Assembly (NCBI GenBank): GCA_965212545.1
Contig: CBDBVB010000021.1
Location: 868,001-932,000, forward strand
Direction of reading: 5' to 3'
DNA from: JABDIP01 sp965212545
GTDB lineage: Bacteria; Pseudomonadota; Alphaproteobacteria; DSM-16000; Inquilinaceae
DNA length: 64,000 bases
Shown here: one piece after another, positions 59,199-64,000 of the stretch
Layout of the letters: each line of letters starts with the position of its first letter
Numbering within the stretch: position 1 is the first letter of the stretch
Made by a program: the position numbers and the translations under genes
The notes under the pieces: generated by a model
What the model saw: the letters and a program-made list of their open reading frames with translations, nothing else
Databases searched by the model: none
Told to the model about the DNA's origin: nothing

Positions 59199-60259
59199 TC
59201 GAGGCGCTGGGCAAGCGGCCGCACCGGTTCGAATTCTTCCAGACGGTGCGCCTGCTGGAGCAGTTGGGCCGGCGCCAGGGCCGCGACCCGCGCTTCGAAT
59301 CCCTGCGCGCGGTGGGAGAGGATTCCGACCCCAAGCGCGAGGCGGTCCGGTTTACCGCGGCGCAGTCCCTTGCCTTTCCGACCTCGGAGATTGCCACCTT
59401 CCGGGAGTCGAAGCCCGAACCGAACGCAAAACGGCGGCCCGGACCGCCGCGGCTGTCTGTCGGGTTCATGGGCCTGACCGGACCCAGCGGGGTCCTGCCG
59501 CAGCAATTCACCGAGATGCTCATCCGCTCGGTGCGGTCCAAAAGCGTCTCGCTGCGCGACTTTCTCGACCTGTTCAATCACCGCACCATCTCGCTGTTCT
59601 ATCGGGCCTGGGAGAAGTACCGGCTGCCGCCCTCCTACGAGCGTGGCGGCGTCGGCGGCAAGGATGCGATCAGCTCTGCGCTCTATGATCTGATCGGCCT
59701 GGGATCGGGGCATCTGCGGGAACGGCTGACGGTCAATGACGAGGCCTTCGTCCACTATTCCGGCTATCTGTCGCATGGGCCGAAATCGGCTGCCGGCCTG
59801 GAGGCGATGCTGTCCGACTATTTCGAGCGGCGGGTCGAGATCGAGCAGTACAAGGGCCGCTGGATGAACCTGGCATCGGACGAGTTGACCGCGATGCCTG
59901 GCCCGCACGATCTGGAATCCTCCTTCTGCCAGTTGGGGGTCAACGCGGTCGTCGGTGACCGGGTGTGGGATGTCCAGGGCAGTTTCCGGATCAAGCTCGG
60001 CCCTTTGACCTATTCCCAGTTTGTCCGGTTCATGCCGTCGGGCGTGGATCTGAAGAAGCTTGCGGAGCTGACGCGGATCTACATCGGACCCGGCCTCAGC
60101 GTCGACGTGCAGCTGACGCTGGCCAAGGACGAAGTGCCGGAGTGCCAGCTGGTCTCGGATGGTGAAGGCGTCCCCAGGCTGGGCTGGAACACATGGATCA
60201 AGCAGAGACCCTACGACGACGACGTGGACGATGCGGTGTATCTGCTGGATCGGTTCTGA
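59162..60259 (+). CDS. tssG: T6SS baseplate protein TssG (ImpH)
   Basis: A 365-residue protein with the TssG start (RPHRFEFFQTVRLLEQLGRR), then FMGLTGPSGVLPQQFTEMLI and FLDLFNHRTISLFYRAWEKY, which are diagnostic for ImpH proteins. It completes the TssEFG wedge. The C-terminus ends with RLGWNTWIKQ. Starts inside tssF. Confidence 0.95.
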   Translation: MAAKGRRPPHNLIEALGKRPHRFEFFQTVRLLEQLGRRQGRDPRFESLRAVGEDSDPKREAVRFTAAQSLAFPTSEIATFRESKPEPNAKRRPGPPRLSVGFMGLTGPSGVLPQQFTEMLIRSVRSKSVSLRDFLDLFNHRTISLFYRAWEKYRLPPSYERGGVGGKDAISSALYDLIGLGSGHLRERLTVNDEAFVHYSGYLSHGPKSAAGLEAMLSDYFERRVEIEQYKGRWMNLASDELTAMPGPHDLESSFCQLGVNAVVGDRVWDVQGSFRIKLGPLTYSQFVRFMPSGVDLKKLAELTRIYIGPGLSVDVQLTLAKDEVPECQLVSDGEGVPRLGWNTWIKQRPYDDDVDDAVYLLDRF

Positions 60260-60335
60260 CCGGCCGGATGGCTCGACCGGTTGATGTGAGAACGGTGTGA
60301 GAAAAGCGGGCTAATCCGCAATCCGGAGGCATGAG

Positions 60336-61880
60336 ATGAGCGACTGGAGTTCGGGCTACGTTTCCGACGTGGAATATGTCGGATCGTTCTATGGCGACCT
60401 TGCGCCGTCCCAGATCGATTTCATCTGCCTGATGAATGGGGTCGCGCCGCCGGCCACCGGCGGTCGCTATACCTATTGCGAGTTGGGATGCGGGGTCGGC
60501 CTGACCACGACCCTGCTGGCGGCGACCAATCCCGCTGGCGAGTTCTACGGCATCGACTTCAATCCGGCCCACATTGCGCGCGCCAGGGTGCTGGCCGATG
60601 AGGCGGAGCTTACCAATCTGACGTTCCTGGAAAGCGGTTTCGAGGATCTGGTCGACAGCGATGCGCCAGACCTGCCGATGTTCGACTATGTCACCCTGCA
60701 TGGGGTCTACAGCTGGGTCGGCACAACGATCCGCGCGGATATCATCCGGTTTCTGCGCCGTTATCTGAAGCCGGGCGGCGCAATCTATATCAGCTACAAC
60801 GCGATGCCGGCCTGGAGCCTGGGTATCGGGGTACAGCGACTGATTCAGGAGATCGGGCTGCGCGCGACCGGTACCGGCGAGCAGCGGGTCGAAACCTCCA
60901 TCCGCTTCGCCGAGAAGCTGACATCGGTCGGCGCCGGATTTTTGGCCGAGAACCCGTTCCTGAAAGCGGTCATCGAAACCCTGGCGGGCGGCGACAAGCG
61001 GTATCTGGCTCACGAATACCTGAATTCTGGATGGCAGCCGCTGTTCTTTGCCGATGTGGCGCGGGATCTGTCGGAGGCCAAGTTGTCCCATGTCGGATCG
61101 TCGAAGATGATCGAGAACTTCCAGGATCTGATGATGACGGCCGACCAGCGCGCTGTGGTCGCGTCGCTCGACGATCGGGTCCTGAGGGAGACCGTCAGGG
61201 ATTTCTGCACCCCGCGACGGCTTCGCCGGGACATCTTCGTACGCGGCCAGAGACGCCTGACCGGGCGGGAGCAGGAATCCCGACTGAATGCGATGCGCAT
61301 GGTGCTGACGGTGCCGCGCTCGAAGACGACCCTGACAATCCAGGTTCCCCAGGGCGAGGCACTGGTCAACAAGGATGTCTACGAGCCGATCTTCGATGCG
61401 CTGTCGGAGGGCCCCAAGACCCTGAAAGAGCTCGTCGAGATGGAGGCGTTGCGCGGTAACAGCGATGCGCGGCCGGTCGAGGTGGCCGGCATGCTGGTCG
61501 GTTCCGAGCAGGCACTTGTCTGTGTCGAACCGGAGGTTTCCGCGGATTCGGCGCATCGGTTCAACCGCGCTGTTTCGCAACGCTCCCGATTGGTCGACAC
61601 CAAGGCGCGCGAGGCATTTGCGATGCCGTTGTTCGGAACCGGGCTGGACGCCGATATGATCGACCGGCTGTGCTACGCGGCGATCGCGGACGGCGTCGAG
61701 GCCGATGTGCAGGCGCTGCAGCCACATGTCTGGGGACCGATCCGGGACCGCGGCGAGGCGATGAACAGGGATGGCAAGCGGGTCGAGAGCGAGGCCGAGA
61801 ACCTGGCCATCATCGACGGAATGGTCGAGCGATTCCTGAATGACCGCATGCCGCTGCTGAAGCTGGCGGGCGCGATGTGA
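60336..61880 (+). CDS. SAM-dependent methyltransferase with methyltransferase regulatory domain
   Basis: A 514-residue protein. The class I methyltransferase domain is at about residues 20-230, with motif I YCELGCGVGLTTTLL (residues 47-61), an acidic motif II in YGIDFNPAHIARAR, and YNAMPAWSLGIGVQRLIQEI. A methyltransferase regulatory domain (about 240-330; HEYLNSGWQPLFFADVARDL) and a C-terminal helical region follow. Relatives of this two-domain type are widespread but mostly uncharacterised. It sits between tssG and clpV on the same strand with a 76-base gap, so it is likely expressed with the T6SS and may modify a secretion component (inference). A separate promoter lies before clpV. Confidence 0.82.
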   Translation: MSDWSSGYVSDVEYVGSFYGDLAPSQIDFICLMNGVAPPATGGRYTYCELGCGVGLTTTLLAATNPAGEFYGIDFNPAHIARARVLADEAELTNLTFLESGFEDLVDSDAPDLPMFDYVTLHGVYSWVGTTIRADIIRFLRRYLKPGGAIYISYNAMPAWSLGIGVQRLIQEIGLRATGTGEQRVETSIRFAEKLTSVGAGFLAENPFLKAVIETLAGGDKRYLAHEYLNSGWQPLFFADVARDLSEAKLSHVGSSKMIENFQDLMMTADQRAVVASLDDRVLRETVRDFCTPRRLRRDIFVRGQRRLTGREQESRLNAMRMVLTVPRSKTTLTIQVPQGEALVNKDVYEPIFDALSEGPKTLKELVEMEALRGNSDARPVEVAGMLVGSEQALVCVEPEVSADSAHRFNRAVSQRSRLVDTKAREAFAMPLFGTGLDADMIDRLCYAAIADGVEADVQALQPHVWGPIRDRGEAMNRDGKRVESEAENLAIIDGMVERFLNDRMPLLKLAGAM

Positions 61881-62160
61881 TGTCGCATTGCCGGATAGCG
61901 GGCGATTGCCTGGCGGGACGCTGTATCAATCATGTGACAGATATCTGGCATTCGTTATAATATTGAGACTTGTCCCTCGCCTGGGCGAAAGGCGTCCATG
62001 GAGGGGCTGGTTGGGGAATGAAATAGGTTAATAAAATCCGAGACTTGACCGCCAAGTTCACGTGCGTTGAAGCGTTGGCGGCGATATCGGGCGAAGGGGG
62101 CCGGGCCGGAGTGGACATTCGGGCCGCGCGTCCACCGACAGCTGGAGGAGCTCGCTACCC
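61881..62160. other. Leader and promoter region of clpV
   Basis: 280 bases without a gene, AT-rich around 61920-61970. Contains a strong promoter match at 61934-61961, leaving an untranslated leader of about 190 bases before clpV. Confidence 0.6.
61934..61961 (+). promoter_or_regulatory. Strong sigma70-type promoter upstream of clpV
   Basis: GTGACA (61934-61939), 16 bases, TATAAT (61956-61961): the -10 is a perfect consensus and the -35 matches five of six. It lies about 200 bases before the clpV start and separates clpV from the upstream tss genes. Confidence 0.6.
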
Positions 62161-64000
62161 ATGGCCACCGTCGACCTGAAGTCGCTTGTTGCAAAGTTCA
62201 ACGAGCCGTGCCGCCGCACCCTGGAGGCGGCAGCCGGCCTGACGCTCTCCCGGACCCATTACAATGTCGAGATCGAGCACTGGCTCCTCAAGCTGCTGGA
62301 AGACAGCGGCAACGACATGGCTGCGGTCCTCCGCCAGTACGAGGTCGACAGCGCGCGGCTCACCGCCGATCTTACCCGTGTCCTCGACAAGCTGAAGACC
62401 GGCAATTCCCGTGCTCCGGCTCTGTCGCCGCACGTGGTCGCACTGGCGCGCGAGGCCTGGGTGCAGGCCTCTCTGACGTACGGCGCGCCGCAGGTCCGCT
62501 CGGGACATCTTCTGGCAGCCCTGCTGCTGGACGACTCGCTGGCGCCGATCGCCCGCGAAGGATCGGCGCAGTTCGCCAAGATCCCGCCGGAGACACTGCG
62601 CCGCGATCTGGCGACGATCATCCATGATACGTCGGAATCCGCCGGCGAGGCTGCAGCCGTCGCCGCGTCGGGGGACGGCGCGACGCCGACCCCGGCTGCC
62701 GCCGCCGGAAGCGCGGCACTGGACCAGTTCACCATCAACCTGACCGATCGCGCCCGCAATGGCGAGATCGACCCGGTGCTGGGGCGCGATTCGGAGATCC
62801 GCCAGGTTATCGACATCCTGACCCGGCGGCGCCAGAACAACCCGATCCTCACCGGCGAGGCCGGCGTGGGTAAGACTGCGGCGGTCGAGGGCTTTGCGCT
62901 GCGCATCGCCGCCGGCGACGTACCGCCGGCGCTGCAGAATGTCGATGTCCGCACCCTGGACCTTGGTCTGCTGCAGGCCGGCGCCGGGATGAAGGGCGAG
63001 TTCGAGAACCGCCTGAAATCCGTGATCGAGGAAGTCAAGGCCTCGCCCAAGCCGATCGTCATGTTCATCGACGAGGCGCACACCATGATCGGCGCTGGTG
63101 GCCAGGCCGGGCAAGGCGATGCCGCCAACCTGCTGAAACCGGCCCTGGCCCGCGGTGAGTTGCGCACCATCGCCGCCACCACCTGGGCCGAATACAAGAA
63201 GTACTTCGAACGCGACGCCGCCCTGGCGCGCCGCTTCCAGGTCGTCAAGATCGAGGAGCCGGCGGAGAAGGTCGCCATCGAGATGATGCGTGGCCTGGTC
63301 GAGACCCTGGAGGCGCATCACAACGTTCGCATCCTGGACGAGGCCGTGGTCGATTCGGTGCGGCTCTCGCATCGCTATATCTCGGGCCGGCAGCTTCCCG
63401 ACAAATCGGTCAGCCTGCTGGACACCGCCTGCGCGCGGGTCGGGATGAGCCAGAGCGCCACCCCGGCGGATATCGAGGACCGCCGCCGCCGTATCGAGCA
63501 GATCGATGTCGAAGAGGAGATCCTCGGCCGCGAACTGGCGACCGGCGGCGAGCATGAGAAAACGCTGACCGCGCTGTCGGAGGAGAAGGCCGAGGTCGAG
63601 TCCGAGCTGGCGGCGCTGGAGGAGCGCTGGGGCCAGGAGCGCGACCTGATTGGCCAGATCCGCGATCTGCGGCTGACGCTTGAATCTGCCCATGGCAACG
63701 ATAACGACGTGGTCGAGGGCGATGCGGCGGATGGAGACGCGGCCGAAAGCAGCGAAGGGCCGTCCGAGGAGGATCTGGCCAAGGCCCGATCCGAACTCGA
63801 CGCGCTGTCGTCGCAGCTGGAGGAGATACAGGGCGAGTCGCCCCTGATGAATGTCTGTGTCGACGGCAATGCCGTTGCCCAGATCGTTGCCAACTGGACC
63901 GGAATCCCGGTCGGCCGCATGGTGTCCAACGAGATCCGCGCCGTGCTCGACCTGAAGGAGCGCATGGAAGAGCGGATCATCGGCCAGAGCCACGCGCTGG
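62161..64000 (+). CDS. clpV: T6SS ATPase ClpV (TssH), 3' end outside window
   Basis: The first 613 residues of a ClpB/ClpA-type AAA+ unfoldase. A Clp N-terminal domain comes first (residues about 10-150; LEAAAGLTLSRTHYNVEIEH, typical of ClpV). The first AAA domain follows with Walker A GEAGVGKTA near residue 233, Walker B IVMFIDEAHT near 300, and the ClpB/ClpV-specific TWAEYKKYFERDAALARRFQ. A coiled-coil M-domain (EILGRELATGGEHEKTLTAL) and the beginning of the second AAA domain end the window (NWTGIPVGRMVSNE). ClpV dismantles contracted TssBC sheaths by pulling the TssC N-terminus. ATG 62161 is the only sensible start. Confidence 0.95.
   Translation, partial: MATVDLKSLVAKFNEPCRRTLEAAAGLTLSRTHYNVEIEHWLLKLLEDSGNDMAAVLRQYEVDSARLTADLTRVLDKLKTGNSRAPALSPHVVALAREAWVQASLTYGAPQVRSGHLLAALLLDDSLAPIAREGSAQFAKIPPETLRRDLATIIHDTSESAGEAAAVAASGDGATPTPAAAAGSAALDQFTINLTDRARNGEIDPVLGRDSEIRQVIDILTRRRQNNPILTGEAGVGKTAAVEGFALRIAAGDVPPALQNVDVRTLDLGLLQAGAGMKGEFENRLKSVIEEVKASPKPIVMFIDEAHTMIGAGGQAGQGDAANLLKPALARGELRTIAATTWAEYKKYFERDAALARRFQVVKIEEPAEKVAIEMMRGLVETLEAHHNVRILDEAVVDSVRLSHRYISGRQLPDKSVSLLDTACARVGMSQSATPADIEDRRRRIEQIDVEEEILGRELATGGEHEKTLTALSEEKAEVESELAALEERWGQERDLIGQIRDLRLTLESAHGNDNDVVEGDAADGDAAESSEGPSEEDLAKARSELDALSSQLEEIQGESPLMNVCVDGNAVAQIVANWTGIPVGRMVSNEIRAVLDLKERMEERIIGQSHAL

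Overview
The window is a high-GC chromosomal segment that fits an alphaproteobacterium, probably of the Rhodospirillales type. This is inferred from the complete cbb3 oxidase operon under an FNR/FixK-type box, the imp-order type VI secretion genes with two TssC paralogues, a DUF4170 protein, PAS_5-like domains, and TRAP and polyamine/iron-type ABC importers. No rRNA, tRNA, CRISPR array or intact insertion sequence was seen. || Layout. 0-9 kb: a catabolic and uptake locus. PhyH dioxygenase, Asp/Glu-racemase-like protein and a GntR/FCD regulator (minus) diverge from a ThDP enzyme, a DadA-like flavin oxidoreductase and a three-part TRAP transporter (plus). 9-13 kb: a periplasmic CxxC carboxymuconolactone-decarboxylase-like protein and a 975-residue SBBP-repeat protein. 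14-18 kb: a four-gene ABC importer (ATPase, binding protein, two permeases). 18-22.4 kb: two small lipoproteins, an AsmA protein and a DUF4170 protein. 22.7-28 kb: an accessory-looking stretch with a RadC protein carrying a PAS_5-like N-terminus, an AT-rich orphan gene, and a ParA / ribbon-helix-helix / proline-rich PAS_5-like cassette. 28-36 kb: the operon ccoNOQPGHIS (minus) with a palindromic FNR box upstream. 36-47 kb: a DUF2189 membrane protein, an ExbB-ExbD-ExbD-TonB-like-DUF4384 cluster, and two large transmembrane Ser/Thr kinases that end in the same DUF4384-type module; an NAD-dependent dehydrogenase and an HD-domain gene sit between the kinases. 47-50 kb: an OmpA-like protein coupled to a secreted caspase-like protein. 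51-64 kb: type VI secretion genes tssA, tssB, two tssC, tagJ, tssE, tssF, tssG, a methyltransferase, and clpV cut by the window edge. || Main points. Three proteins next to the T6SS locus share a Cys-containing segment followed by a DUF4384-like domain: two on kinases and one at the end of an ExbB/ExbD/TonB-like set. Together with the OmpA and caspase proteins they may form an envelope sensing or force-coupled system linked to T6SS; this is inference. In the same 38.4-46.2 kb stretch I count six probable single-base frame disruptions, while the flanking regions look intact. That is either local decay or a sequence-quality problem, and it decides how these genes must be read. Family assignments are by reading translations, without any database search.
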